Shown: positions 1-7,226 of the stretch, in pieces | Layout of the letters: each line of letters opens with the position of its first letter | How positions within the stretch are numbered: the first letter of the stretch is position 1 | Assembly: GCA_017618625.1 (NCBI GenBank) | Contig: JAFZTV010000001.1 | Span: forward strand, 1-15,782 | DNA length: 15,782 bases | Direction: 5' to 3' | Origin: Bacteroidales bacterium | GTDB taxonomy: Bacteria > Bacteroidota > Bacteroidia > Bacteroidales > P3 | Notes under the pieces: generated by a model | The model's input: the letters and a program-made list of their open reading frames with translations, nothing else | The model's database searches: none | What the model was told of the DNA's origin: nothing | Program-made: the position numbers and the translations under genes

Positions 1-39
1 AAAGTGAAAAGGTTGCAGTTGCAGTGAAACTTTTTTTTG

Positions 40-83
40 AAAAAAGATGTACCGTGTTGAAATACAATTGTTTAGTACATCTT
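40..83 (-). terminator. Possible intrinsic terminator downstream of the S9 peptidase gene
   Basis: Perfect 9-bp arms AAGATGTAC (44-52) and GTACATCTT (75-83) enclose a 22-nt loop. Read leftward on the minus strand, the hairpin ends in six Ts (40-45). It lies about 200 nt past the stop of the minus-strand peptidase gene, so it could end that transcript. The long loop makes it a less than ideal terminator. The rest of 1-86 shows no gene. Confidence 0.4.
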
Positions 84-86
84 CTT

Positions 87-156
87 GTGATTTGTGATTA
101 GTGATTTGTGATTAGTGATTTGTGATTAGTGATTTGTGATTAGTGATTAGTGATTA
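87..156. repeat. Tandem 7-bp repeat, GTGATT(T/A), 10 units
   Basis: Ten uninterrupted heptamers run from 87 to 156. The first eight alternate GTGATTT and GTGATTA, giving a 14-bp superunit, and the last three are all GTGATTA. Heptamer runs of this kind are intergenic simple repeats; no coding role is apparent. The rest of the gap up to 282 also holds a short tandem TTTCGTGTCT pair near 225-247 and no gene that I can support. Confidence 0.9.
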
Positions 157-282
157 GACAATAGAAACTGCTTGATGTTATCGCCCTGTTGGGCAGGCTC
201 TTTCGAGCGAAGCGACAAAAGATTTTCGTGTCTTTTCGTGTCTTTCGATGTTTTAAACATTCGCCCCCGTGCGGGCACGCAC

Positions 283-2406
283 TCACTTCTTCAGCCACTG
301 GTCGAACCAGTCGATAAAGTTGCGGTGCCACAGCAGCGAGTTCTGCGGTTTCAGCACCCAGTGGGTCTCGTCGGGGAAGTAGAGGTAGCGGCTGGGTATA
401 TGACGCATCTGTGCGGCGTTGTAGGCGGCCATGCCTTCCGAAGCCACGATGCGGAAGTCGAACTCCGAGTGAATCACGCATATAGGCGTATTCCATTTGT
501 CCACGAACAGGTGAGGCGACTGCGAGTAGGACTTCTTAATCTGCGGGTTGTTCCAATCCCAGTACGGGCCGCCGAGATCCCAGTTGTCAAACCACATCTC
601 CTCGGTTTCGAGATACTGCTGGTCGAAGTTGAACATGCCGTTGTGCGCCAGCAGAGCTTTGAAACGACGACCTTCGTCGTAACCTTTCACGCCGTAGTTG
701 TGGCCAGCCAGCCAGTAGATGCTGTAGCCGCCGAACGATGCACCGCAGGCACCTATGCGCTCTTTGTCGATCTGCTTGATATTGTCAGCCGCCCAGTCGG
801 TAGCGCTCATATAGTCCTGCATGCACTTTCCGCCGTAGTCGCCCGAAATCTGCTCAAGCCACTCCATGCCGAAGCCAGGGCATCCGCGGCGGTTCGGTGC
901 GATGACGAAATAGCCGGCGCCCGACATCACCTCGAAGTTCCAACGGGTGCTCCAGAACTGGCTCACCATGTTCTGCGGGCCACCCTCGCAGAAAAGCAGT
1001 GCGGGGTAGGTCTTTGTCGAGTCGTAGTCGTAGGGATAGATAATCCAGGTCAGCATCTCCTTGCCGTCGACGGTCTTTATCCAATGCTCCTCCACCTTGC
1101 CCATACGCACCTGCGACAGCACGTCGTCGTTAATCTTAGTCAGCTTGGTGCCTTCGGCGCAGCTGTCGTTCAAGTTATAAACATACACTTCTGCGGGATA
1201 CTGAATCGATACCTGCGAAGCGTAAATCTTGTCGCCGTTCATCGTGAAGCCGTTCACGTCGTGATAGCCATGCGAAATCTGACGTATAGCCTTGGTTTCG
1301 AAGCCGAAAGCAAAAATCTCCACCATGCCGCGATACATCACCGTAGCCACCAGCTCCTTGTCGTCCTTTGTCCACGAAATGCCGCTCACACCATAGTCGA
1401 ACCCCTCGGTCAGGTCGGTGCGCTCGCCCGTAGCCACGTCGGCCACCATCAGTCTCAGCTTGTCGCTCTCGTAGCCGTCGCGCTCCATGCTCTCCCACGC
1501 CACATATTTGCCGTCGTGCGAGAACACCGGGTTCTGGTCGTAACCCATGATGCCCTGGCTCAGGTTCTTCGTCTCCTTCGAAGCCACGTTGTAGAGGAAG
1601 ATGTCGCTGTTGGTCGAGTGGGCGTAGTCGTAGCCCGTCTTCTTGCGGCAGGTGTAAACCACCTGCTGGCCGTCGGGCGAGTAGTTATACTGCTCCACGC
1701 CGCCCCATGGACGCATCGGGCACTCGTAAGGCTCGCCGTCGAGAATGTCCACCGCCTTCTCCATGTCGGCCTTGCCGTTGTTCAGCGCCACGTAGTAGAT
1801 GTGCGGATATTCGTCAACCCACTGGTCCCAGTGGCGGTACATCAGGTCCTCGTTTATGCGGCCCGTCGTCTTGTCCAATCCCGCATACAGCTTGTCCAGC
1901 TTCTCCGGACGCTGCGTCGGCAGGGTGGCGATATAGACGATGCTGCTGCCGTCGGGAGCAATCTTGAAGCCCTCGAAGCCGCCTTCACGCTCGGCCACCA
2001 CGCTCTCGGCCTTGGTCTTTATGTTCATGCTTATGATCTGTTCACCGCGGCAGAACAGCAGGGTGCCGTCGTCGAGCCATGCCGGCGAAAACTCGCCCTG
2101 GGGAGTCTTGGTGAGCTGCACCGCCTCGCCACCTTCGGTAGGCATGAGGTAAACCTCGGCGTTGCCCTTGTTCTCCTCCATGTTATAGTAGGTCACGGTG
2201 TAGGCAATCTGTGAGCCGTCAGGCGACACCGCCGTCTCGCCCATCTTGCCCAGCTGCCACATCACCTCGGGGGTGAAGCGACCGTCCTCGACCTTCACAT
2301 CCTGTTTGCCTATGAGCTCATAGGTCGGATAATCCTTCTGTTTGTTGTTGCACGACACCGCCAGCAAACCCACCAGCGCCGCCGCAAGAATAAATCTGTG
2401 TTTCAT
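283..2406 (-). CDS. S9-family (prolyl oligopeptidase-like) peptidase, lipoprotein
   Basis: This 707-aa protein is a serine peptidase of the alpha/beta-hydrolase S9 family (dipeptidyl/acylaminoacyl-peptidase type), which releases short peptides from oligopeptides. The N-terminus is a lipoprotein signal: K2-H3-R4, a hydrophobic stretch, then lipobox LAVSC with lipidated C19, so it should be exported and membrane-anchored. Residues about 45-430 carry repeated SPDG/S-DG strand motifs (SPDG near 61 and 243, APDG near 150, SHDG near 296), typical of the beta-propeller. The C-terminal hydrolase has nucleophile S557 in G-A-S-F-G-G, probable acid D650 in EFDFR and H682 in DETHW, so the triad looks intact. 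It has its own promoter at 2462-2491 and is probably monocistronic. Exact substrate cannot be told. The long plus-strand frame opposite it is a shadow. Confidence 0.93.
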   Translation of the reverse strand: MKHRFILAAALVGLLAVSCNNKQKDYPTYELIGKQDVKVEDGRFTPEVMWQLGKMGETAVSPDGSQIAYTVTYYNMEENKGNAEVYLMPTEGGEAVQLTKTPQGEFSPAWLDDGTLLFCRGEQIISMNIKTKAESVVAEREGGFEGFKIAPDGSSIVYIATLPTQRPEKLDKLYAGLDKTTGRINEDLMYRHWDQWVDEYPHIYYVALNNGKADMEKAVDILDGEPYECPMRPWGGVEQYNYSPDGQQVVYTCRKKTGYDYAHSTNSDIFLYNVASKETKNLSQGIMGYDQNPVFSHDGKYVAWESMERDGYESDKLRLMVADVATGERTDLTEGFDYGVSGISWTKDDKELVATVMYRGMVEIFAFGFETKAIRQISHGYHDVNGFTMNGDKIYASQVSIQYPAEVYVYNLNDSCAEGTKLTKINDDVLSQVRMGKVEEHWIKTVDGKEMLTWIIYPYDYDSTKTYPALLFCEGGPQNMVSQFWSTRWNFEVMSGAGYFVIAPNRRGCPGFGMEWLEQISGDYGGKCMQDYMSATDWAADNIKQIDKERIGACGASFGGYSIYWLAGHNYGVKGYDEGRRFKALLAHNGMFNFDQQYLETEEMWFDNWDLGGPYWDWNNPQIKKSYSQSPHLFVDKWNTPICVIHSEFDFRIVASEGMAAYNAAQMRHIPSRYLYFPDETHWVLKPQNSLLWHRNFIDWFDQWLKK

Positions 2407-2436
2407 AGTATATTATTGTTTTATTGTTTCCAACAC

Positions 2437-2455
2437 CTTACAACAAGGTTGTAAG
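2437..2455 (-). promoter_or_regulatory. 5'-end stem-loop of the S9 peptidase mRNA
   Basis: Perfect 8-bp arms CTTACAAC (2437-2444) and GTTGTAAG (2448-2455) with a 3-nt loop sit immediately after the predicted transcription start (about 2457-2459). The mRNA would therefore begin almost directly with a tight hairpin, which could protect the 5' end. It could alternatively be a DNA operator overlapping the start site. Confidence 0.5.
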
Positions 2456-2461
2456 AAAAAG

Positions 2462-2491
2462 CAAAGGTACGAAAAAAAATCAAAATAGCAA
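2462..2491 (-). promoter_or_regulatory. Bacteroidetes-type promoter of the S9 peptidase gene
   Basis: On the minus strand, TTG (2491-2489), exactly 19 nt, then TACCTTTG (2469-2462) matches the TTTG/TAnnTTTG consensus of Bacteroidetes primary sigma. The predicted start is about 50 nt upstream of the ATG at 2406. Confidence 0.75.
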
Positions 2492-2522
2492 CATCCCTCC
2501 CACCCGCCACGCCGAAACAAAA

Positions 2523-2909
2523 TCACGGCCCGCGCCGCGATTTGTTTACGTTTATCGGTGTCCGTCCCGGGAACGCCACCGTGTAGGCCCTGTCCAGGGC
2601 TTGGAGGTTTACTTTGCGGAGGCCTATGTTTAGTTTTGTGGCGACGAGGGCGCGGAGGAACTCGCGGCTTTCGCGGGGATGGGTGGTCGGCGGAGGAAGG
2701 GTGTCGTAGCCGTAGAGCTGTTCGTCATCCACCACCGCGTTGTGGCACACCTCCCAGATGAAGTCGTCGGTGGCTTCCGTTCCCAGCCACGACTGCAGCA
2801 CTCTCCTTATGCAGAACCTCCGTCCCTGCATCCCCAGCAGCTGCCTCGTGCGCTCCAGCCGAAGCCAGAGCTGCACGAAACACTTTTCGTTATTTTGGAT
2901 GTCTATCAT
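2523..2909 (-). CDS. Hypothetical protein, 128 aa, last gene of the primase cassette
   Basis: I do not recognise this 128-aa protein. It has a basic N-terminal half rich in Arg, Leu, Trp and Cys (first 45 residues), a Pro-Thr stretch near residues 72-77 and a basic tail; there is no signal peptide or membrane segment. It starts at ATG 2909, 47 nt after the stop of the primase-ATPase gene on the same strand. No promoter box of the TAnnTTTG type was seen in the short gap, so co-transcription is likely. The gap contains the left copy of a 28-bp repeat found inverted beyond the CRISPR array. It is real rather than a shadow mainly because it continues the strand and spacing of the operon. Confidence 0.6.
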   Translation of the reverse strand: MIDIQNNEKCFVQLWLRLERTRQLLGMQGRRFCIRRVLQSWLGTEATDDFIWEVCHNAVVDDEQLYGYDTLPPPTTHPRESREFLRALVATKLNIGLRKVNLQALDRAYTVAFPGRTPINVNKSRRGP

Positions 2910-2921
2910 GAGGAATCAATT

Positions 2922-2949
2922 TTGAAAAATGACCGATGACCGATGACCA
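2922..2949 (+). repeat. 28-bp dispersed repeat, left copy (GACCGAT heptads)
   Basis: This 28-bp sequence begins TTGAAAAATGACC and contains tandem GACCGAT heptads ending GACCA. It recurs exactly, in reverse orientation, at 14718-14745. A partial direct copy lies at 14851-14875. Confidence 0.9.
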
Positions 2950-2956
2950 TCGTTTT

Positions 2957-5257
2957 TTATATTTTCGGTTTACTGATAGTTTTTTTGAATCGTATAGTCT
3001 CCTTGCGTCCCGTCGCCGATTTCCCCTCTTCCATCACCTCTATGCACCCCAGCAGTTTCCAATGATACACAACCTGTTTAACTCTCGTCTCGCATCCCGC
3101 TGCCACAAGCGCCTTCTGCAGCTCTTCTCTGCTGAACTCATCTCCCAGCAACTTGTACGCTGCTTCCCATCTGAACGTGTTGCTTCCACTCCCCTCTATC
3201 TGGAACCTCAACAGATGCTGCCTCAGCATCTCCGTCGCCACCCACCGCGCGAAGTTCACCGTGTTCCTCTTCGCCGTGACAGTGTTTTTCTCTCCGTTCA
3301 GAAACCACGCTATCATCCCGGCTCTGAACCCCACCACCGCCGCTCTGCGGCAGAAGATGTCTCTCGTCCTGTCATCCGTCTTGATTGCCTCTTCCTGCTG
3401 CACTTTCAGCCATTGCCCCATCGCCTTGTTCACAAACTCCAGGTCCATCACATGATCCGGCTGCACCACTTCACCCTCTATGCTCACCTTGTCCAGCCTC
3501 TCCATCTGTCTCTCCACCTCTTCTCTATCTTTTGCCGTCAGCTCTCGCCACATCGGCATCGGCTTCCCGAACTGGTCGGGTATCTGCACAAAACACACCC
3601 TGCTCACCAATCCGTCCTCCACATCGGGGTAGAACCGTCTCATCGCCTTCGGCGTTCCGCTGAATAGCGTGTTGTAATACACGTTCACTATCCCGCTGAA
3701 CGACGTGTCGCTCGCGTAATCCTGACCGTACGGTCGGTTGTCAAACGCCACTCGCAACAGGTCTCCGTAACTCGAAAAACCCCTCTTGAACGCTTTCGTC
3801 ACAGTGTCTATCTCCTCCGCCACCGCGAAGAGGTGCAGCCCTCGTGCGTCGTTCAGTCTCATCAGCAGCTTCGTAATACTTATCGTCGCCGGCACAAACC
3901 TCACTATCCCTTTCGGCTTCTGCCCAAGCAACTCTTCTTTGTTCTTCTTCGTCACCTTCATTCCCGTCACCTTCATCTCCGCCATCTGCTCGTTATACTC
4001 CTGCTCCCTCTGCCGTGCCTCCTTGTCCCTCTCCAACACCGGAGCCAATAGCTGTTCGGCCATCCGGCTCATAAAACTCTTTCCGCTCGCCTGAGGCGCT
4101 TCCAAACTCACCTGAAACGACGGCGAATGCAGATGTCCGTCCAGATACCTCGCCCTCAACTTCGACCCCAGCGTCCCGAGTATCGGCAGCGTACACATCA
4201 CCGCCGCCGCCCTGAAATCTTCCGGTGCCGACTGCGCTATCTGGCGTATCAACGGTGGAAACACAGGCTCCTCCGCACTCATAAGCTTCGTGTCAAACGT
4301 CAAATCCTCTTCCTCTTTCTCCTCTTCCTCCGGCTTCTGCATCTTCTGCAAAACCGCCTCCAGTGTCTTGGGCATACTCTTGCTTCTCGGCCCTCCGCAC
4401 GCCGAATGCACTATCCCTCTCATCTCCTCCTCGCTCAAGCCGTATCGTGGAAGCACCTCCAGCAGTGTCCCTTCGTTGAAATCCGTGATACACCTCATCT
4501 CATACGCCAACGCGTGTATCCTCGTGTTCCTCTCTCCTTCCACGGGCTCTCCGCCTGTCGCCATAAGCCACTCCTTCGCAATATCCGCCAACGGCACTCC
4601 CTTGAAACAACGCTCCGAATTTCCACCCCCATCTATTTGACCAATAGAATCTCTAGAACATGCAGAATTTCTAGAGCATTTAGAGCTTCCAGCATCTATA
4701 GGATAAGATCCGCCTACCTCATACACCACTTCCGGATCCTCCGTAAACAGCCCTCCATCCATATAATACAGATACTCCGCCGGCACCAGATAGCTCGACC
4801 TTGCCCAGTCTTTGCAGGCCGTGTCGTGTTCCACGCCTATCTCTTTCGACAGCCACTTTTGGCATTCATCGATAGTTGTAAACTCCTTTCTGCATCTGCA
4901 CACCAGACGCAACCCTTTCGTCGACGGGGTTTTGTGTGCCAGCAGTATTCCCAGCTCTTCGCGTCGTCCTATGATGCTGTTCCAAAGTTCAAACGGCCTC
5001 TCCACTCCGTCTATGTCGAGCAGGAAAGCCCCGCTCGGCATCGCCAGCTCGTTCTTCCGCTGCCCCTCGAAATGTGCGTTCCACGTCACTATCGGAAGTC
5101 CTTTCTTCAGCCGCTGTTGCTCCCCGTGGTCCTTAGCTCGCGCAATGAGGGTGCATATATCTTTCAGGCAAGGGTCGTTCGTCACCGTGTTGAATTTCTC
5201 TGCCGTCAGCGGCTCTGGTTTCGACGACCTCACACTTCTATAAAAACTGAATTCCAT
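2957..5257 (-). CDS. VirE_N (BT4734-like) / DUF3987 primase-ATPase, 766 aa
   Basis: This is a Bacteroidetes-type replication-associated fusion protein. Residues about 50-190 resemble the VirE_N/BT4734-like domain, which is related to primase-polymerase folds, with an acidic pair D81-x-D83 in FLLDIDG. Residues about 220-300 look like a primase C-terminal segment. From about 330 onward it resembles DUF3987, a P-loop ATPase/helicase-like domain: Walker A APQASGKS (387-394) and a Walker B-like HLFAVAEE with E481/E482. The last roughly 70 residues could be a winged helix. Such genes are common in Bacteroidetes mobile or phage-like islands; the exact job is not established. The linker between VirE_N and the next domain (residues 192-206) is encoded by 9-bp TCT-repeats. 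An acidic run (about 309-318) precedes DUF3987. No promoter is visible directly upstream, so it is probably transcribed with the 102-aa gene. Confidence 0.85.
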   Translation of the reverse strand: MEFSFYRSVRSSKPEPLTAEKFNTVTNDPCLKDICTLIARAKDHGEQQRLKKGLPIVTWNAHFEGQRKNELAMPSGAFLLDIDGVERPFELWNSIIGRREELGILLAHKTPSTKGLRLVCRCRKEFTTIDECQKWLSKEIGVEHDTACKDWARSSYLVPAEYLYYMDGGLFTEDPEVVYEVGGSYPIDAGSSKCSRNSACSRDSIGQIDGGGNSERCFKGVPLADIAKEWLMATGGEPVEGERNTRIHALAYEMRCITDFNEGTLLEVLPRYGLSEEEMRGIVHSACGGPRSKSMPKTLEAVLQKMQKPEEEEKEEEDLTFDTKLMSAEEPVFPPLIRQIAQSAPEDFRAAAVMCTLPILGTLGSKLRARYLDGHLHSPSFQVSLEAPQASGKSFMSRMAEQLLAPVLERDKEARQREQEYNEQMAEMKVTGMKVTKKNKEELLGQKPKGIVRFVPATISITKLLMRLNDARGLHLFAVAEEIDTVTKAFKRGFSSYGDLLRVAFDNRPYGQDYASDTSFSGIVNVYYNTLFSGTPKAMRRFYPDVEDGLVSRVCFVQIPDQFGKPMPMWRELTAKDREEVERQMERLDKVSIEGEVVQPDHVMDLEFVNKAMGQWLKVQQEEAIKTDDRTRDIFCRRAAVVGFRAGMIAWFLNGEKNTVTAKRNTVNFARWVATEMLRQHLLRFQIEGSGSNTFRWEAAYKLLGDEFSREELQKALVAAGCETRVKQVVYHWKLLGCIEVMEEGKSATGRKETIRFKKTISKPKI
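4640..4684 (-). repeat. In-frame 9-bp TCTnnnnnn repeats in the primase gene
   Basis: Five consecutive 9-nt units on the minus strand each begin with TCT and encode Ser every third residue (S192, S195, S198, S201, S204). Two units read TCTAGAnAT, the same consensus as the intergenic run at 5306-5368. They lie in the linker between the VirE_N domain and the primase C-terminal segment and do not break the frame. Confidence 0.75.
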
Positions 5258-5305
5258 GTTTCTTTCTTTTTTTAATGTTATCGTTAAAAATTACCTTTCG
5301 CCTAT

Positions 5306-5368
5306 ATCTCTAGAAAATCTAGATCCTCTAGAGATTCTGGAAAATCTAGAAAATCTAGAGAATCTAGC
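5306..5368. repeat. Intergenic 9-bp repeat, seven units, consensus AAATCTAGA
   Basis: Seven contiguous 9-bp units occupy 5306-5368: ATCTCTAGA, AAATCTAGA, TCCTCTAGA, GATTCTGGA, AAATCTAGA, AAATCTAGA, GAATCTAGC. They fill about half of the gap between the 102-aa gene and the primase gene, inside the likely shared transcript. The unit contains the palindrome TCTAGA, so the RNA or DNA could fold on itself in many registers. Confidence 0.9.
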
Positions 5369-5375
5369 CCCTCCC

Positions 5376-5684
5376 TCACAATCCAAGCCGCTCTATATTC
5401 CTCATCTCCATCACCAGCTTCGCCAGCACCCTCGGCTCGTCCGCCGAATATCTGAACGTCAGCGTGTATTTCCCGTCTGGCCGTCTCACCAGTCGCGAGT
5501 GCGGCGTCCTCAGTACTTCCACGCTCTGAGGCCCTCTCGGCGGGTTCTGCACAAAGAGTACAGAGCTCTCCGTCTCGTTTATGATCACACGACCTCTCAG
5601 TGTCATCATGTCGTAGTTGTCCTGTACCTTCATCCCTACCGTCATGTTGGTCAACTTGCGATAATTATATCCGTTTTTTTTCAT
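5376..5684 (-). CDS. Hypothetical protein, 102 aa, upstream of the primase
   Basis: I do not recognise this small basic protein. I chose the ATG at 5684 (protein begins MKKNGYNYRKL) over the longer upstream start at 5879. The upstream part would read through a promoter and a perfect inverted repeat and has an unlikely composition, while the predicted transcript starts near 5741, between the two. The chain has alternating hydrophobic and charged residues and looks like a small beta-rich fold (for example MTLRGRVIINE, SSVLFVQN, YTLTFRYS), ending in a helix (residues about 88-100). It has no signal peptide. It is the first gene of a probable operon with the primase-ATPase (118-nt gap filled by 9-bp repeats). 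A DNA- or RNA-binding accessory role is possible but unproven. Confidence 0.6.
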   Translation of the reverse strand: MKKNGYNYRKLTNMTVGMKVQDNYDMMTLRGRVIINETESSVLFVQNPPRGPQSVEVLRTPHSRLVRRPDGKYTLTFRYSADEPRVLAKLVMEMRNIERLGL

Positions 5685-5727
5685 GATTTTTTGATTTAAA
5701 ATTTTAAGTGAGAAAATTTGTTGTCTT

Positions 5728-5739
5728 GAATTCGAATTC
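5728..5739. repeat. 12-bp perfect palindrome at the 102-aa gene start site
   Basis: GAATTCGAATTC is its own reverse complement and overlaps the predicted transcription start (about 5741) of the promoter at 5745-5774. It is a candidate operator or simply a tandem GAATTC; no binding protein is identified. Confidence 0.4.
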
Positions 5740-5744
5740 GGTTG

Positions 5745-5774
5745 CAAGTATAACACCCATTTTCCACCCGACAA
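5745..5774 (-). promoter_or_regulatory. Probable promoter of the 102-aa/primase operon
   Basis: On the minus strand, TTG (5774-5772), 19 nt, then TATACTTG (5752-5745) matches the Bacteroidetes consensus with one mismatch in the -7 box. The resulting leader before the ATG at 5684 would be about 55 nt. This supports the shorter start of the 102-aa gene. Confidence 0.5.
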
Positions 5775-5906
5775 TGGACTCTTGTGGACTTGTGTCCAGT
5801 CGCTCCCGACATAAAACACAAGTGGGTGTCCCCCAACGGAAACACCCACTTGACTCTTTCCACAAAGTGTCCGGTTCACTTGACTTTCTCCGGACTTTCA
5901 CTTGAC
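5775..5906. repeat. Dyad- and repeat-rich spacer: 11-bp hairpin plus three CACTTGAC copies
   Basis: Perfect 11-bp arms CAAGTGGGTGT (5819-5829) and ACACCCACTTG (5842-5852) enclose a 12-nt loop. A smaller TGGAC-TTGT-GTCCA hairpin lies to its left. CACTTGAC occurs three times (5847-5854, 5877-5884, 5899-5906). The region follows the stop of the 320-aa gene. On the minus strand the large hairpin is followed only by TGTTTTATG, so it is a poor terminator; it may instead be a protein-binding or control site. Confidence 0.55.
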
Positions 5907-5908
5907 AC

Positions 5909-6871
5909 TCATTCCTCTTTTTGCTTGGCTTCTCGTATTATCCGGGCAATTTTGCCCTCTTTCAAGTCGCAAATCTCTCCCTTTCTGTATATGTTCGTGC
6001 TGCTCAACCCTTTAATGTCTTTTCCTCCAGACAGGCAGAACACCTTCTCCGCCAACTCGTAGTTCCCTCCGAGATACTGCGACACAAACGACTTACACAC
6101 ATACTTCGCCCTCCATGGTATCTTACGCCTCACCTCCGGACGTCCGTCGGTCACCCCCTTCAGCGCCGACAGCCACTCTTCCTCACTCACCTCTCCGTCG
6201 AAAAAACCTATGCATTTCGACTTGTTATACTCCCACTCCACCTCTTTCATGCCTTTCAATATCGCCAACAGCTCACTCTCGTCGCTCTCCACCTCGAAAT
6301 GCGGCAGGTGCGTCATCGTGTAGAAACTTTTCTCTCTGCTGCCCTTCATCCTCTCGTCGTGACCTTTCCGCAGCGCCGTCGCAATATCCTTCTCGAAGCT
6401 CCTGAACCGTATCCCGCACACCCTCATCTTGTCTCTCAACATACACACCTCGTACCACAGCGCCAGCGTCAGAAAATACACGTCGCCTCCCTTCTCCTCC
6501 GTACACTCCTCAAAATTCTCGTCGCTGAAATATATGCTTTCAAACATCGCAAAGTCCAGTTCCGCTCCATCCTCATACGTCATCCCATCCACGATCCTCA
6601 CCCTCGGATATCGCCTCGCGTCGCCTCGGTCCTCCGACATGTCCTGCGGGTTCTCCTGCGCTATCATCGCCAGCAGTCGGCACAGTGCGTTATACTGCTC
6701 CACTATACCGTCCTGCCCCAACGCATAGTCCGCCAGGTTCATATAGTACACCACCGAGCCCGCCAGCCGACGCGTCTCTTCCTGTTCCGACTTCGCCCCA
6801 AGTCGGTGCTCATTCGTTTCGCAACTCCTCAGTTGCCCATCCAATACTTCTGTGTCCAAACAAACTTTCAT
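5909..6871 (-). CDS. Hypothetical protein, 320 aa, of the primase cassette
   Basis: I do not recognise this 320-aa protein. It is soluble-looking, acidic in the middle and basic at the C-terminus, with no signal peptide or membrane helix. Helical stretches occur around residues 35-75 and 125-175. Residues about 240-320 (from WRAKYVCKSF to the KEGKIARIIREAKQKEE end) might be a small nucleic-acid-binding or helical region, but this is a guess. It starts at ATG 6871, with a TATGTTTG box (6907-6900) giving a leader of about 24 nt. It lies 224 nt upstream of the 102-aa gene on the same strand, separated by a dyad-rich spacer with its own promoter, so it may be a separate transcription unit. Context suggests an accessory gene of the same island as the primase. 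Confidence 0.75.
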   Translation of the reverse strand: MKVCLDTEVLDGQLRSCETNEHRLGAKSEQEETRRLAGSVVYYMNLADYALGQDGIVEQYNALCRLLAMIAQENPQDMSEDRGDARRYPRVRIVDGMTYEDGAELDFAMFESIYFSDENFEECTEEKGGDVYFLTLALWYEVCMLRDKMRVCGIRFRSFEKDIATALRKGHDERMKGSREKSFYTMTHLPHFEVESDESELLAILKGMKEVEWEYNKSKCIGFFDGEVSEEEWLSALKGVTDGRPEVRRKIPWRAKYVCKSFVSQYLGGNYELAEKVFCLSGGKDIKGLSSTNIYRKGEICDLKEGKIARIIREAKQKEE

Positions 6872-6899
6872 AACCGTTCAATTTAACGTGAGTGTAAAA

Positions 6900-6907
6900 C
6901 AAACATA
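6900..6907 (-). promoter_or_regulatory. -7 box of the 320-aa gene
   Basis: TATGTTTG on the minus strand fits TAnnTTTG and would start transcription about 25 nt before the ATG at 6871. No good TTTG element is visible at the usual upstream distance, so this rests on one box only. Confidence 0.4.
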
Positions 6908-7134
6908 CAACACACAATGAGTGCCGTATGCTCTGAAAATATCCTATTATGTATCCCGCAAAATTACTAAGAATCCCCCATCGTCACATCCACTTTTTTT
7001 AACACCACACAACTATCAATAACTTACACCGCACACCAAAATTCCAACACCCGCAATATCAACCCTCAACCCTGTTGATAACTTTTTAATCAGATTTTTC
7101 GAAGCCTCAGAAATCCGGCACAATACATCACATC
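6908..7134. other. Gene-free intergenic region, G-poor on the plus strand
   Basis: No credible gene is seen. From about 6960 to 7080 the plus strand is rich in A and C and poor in G. It contains GTTGATAAC (about 7073-7081), whose complement includes TTATCAACA, one base from a DnaA box. A single near-match is not enough to call an origin. Confidence 0.5.
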
Positions 7135-7165
7135 TTGTACATCCTCAAATAATTTTGTATCTTTG
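7135..7165 (+). promoter_or_regulatory. Promoter of the ORF6N-domain gene
   Basis: TTG (7135-7137), 20 nt, then TATCTTTG (7158-7165) is a strong match to the Bacteroidetes promoter. The start should fall near 7170, giving a leader of about 55 nt before the ATG at 7227. Confidence 0.75.
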
Positions 7166-7226
7166 CACACACATTTATACCTATAAAATGTGTCATATTT
7201 AGTTACATTATAGAATACAAGGACTT

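Noticed and set aside
172..2214. 680-aa open frame on the plus strand
   Set aside because: It is antisense to the S9 peptidase, whose signal peptide and catalytic triad are clear. The product is a His/Val/Arg-rich shadow typical of GC-rich reverse frames.
4127..5275. 382-aa open frame on the plus strand, and similar frames at 2936-3667 and 5921-6886
   Set aside because: They are antisense to the primase-ATPase and the 320-aa gene and have low-complexity Arg/His/Leu/Pro composition without recognisable domains.
5376..5879. Longer 167-aa form of the 102-aa gene
   Set aside because: The extra N-terminus spans the 11-bp hairpin arms and the predicted promoter, so it would not be in the main transcript.
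7073..7081. Near-DnaA box as a sign of a replication origin
   Set aside because: A single one-mismatch site in AT-rich intergenic DNA, with no cluster and no replication initiator gene beside it.
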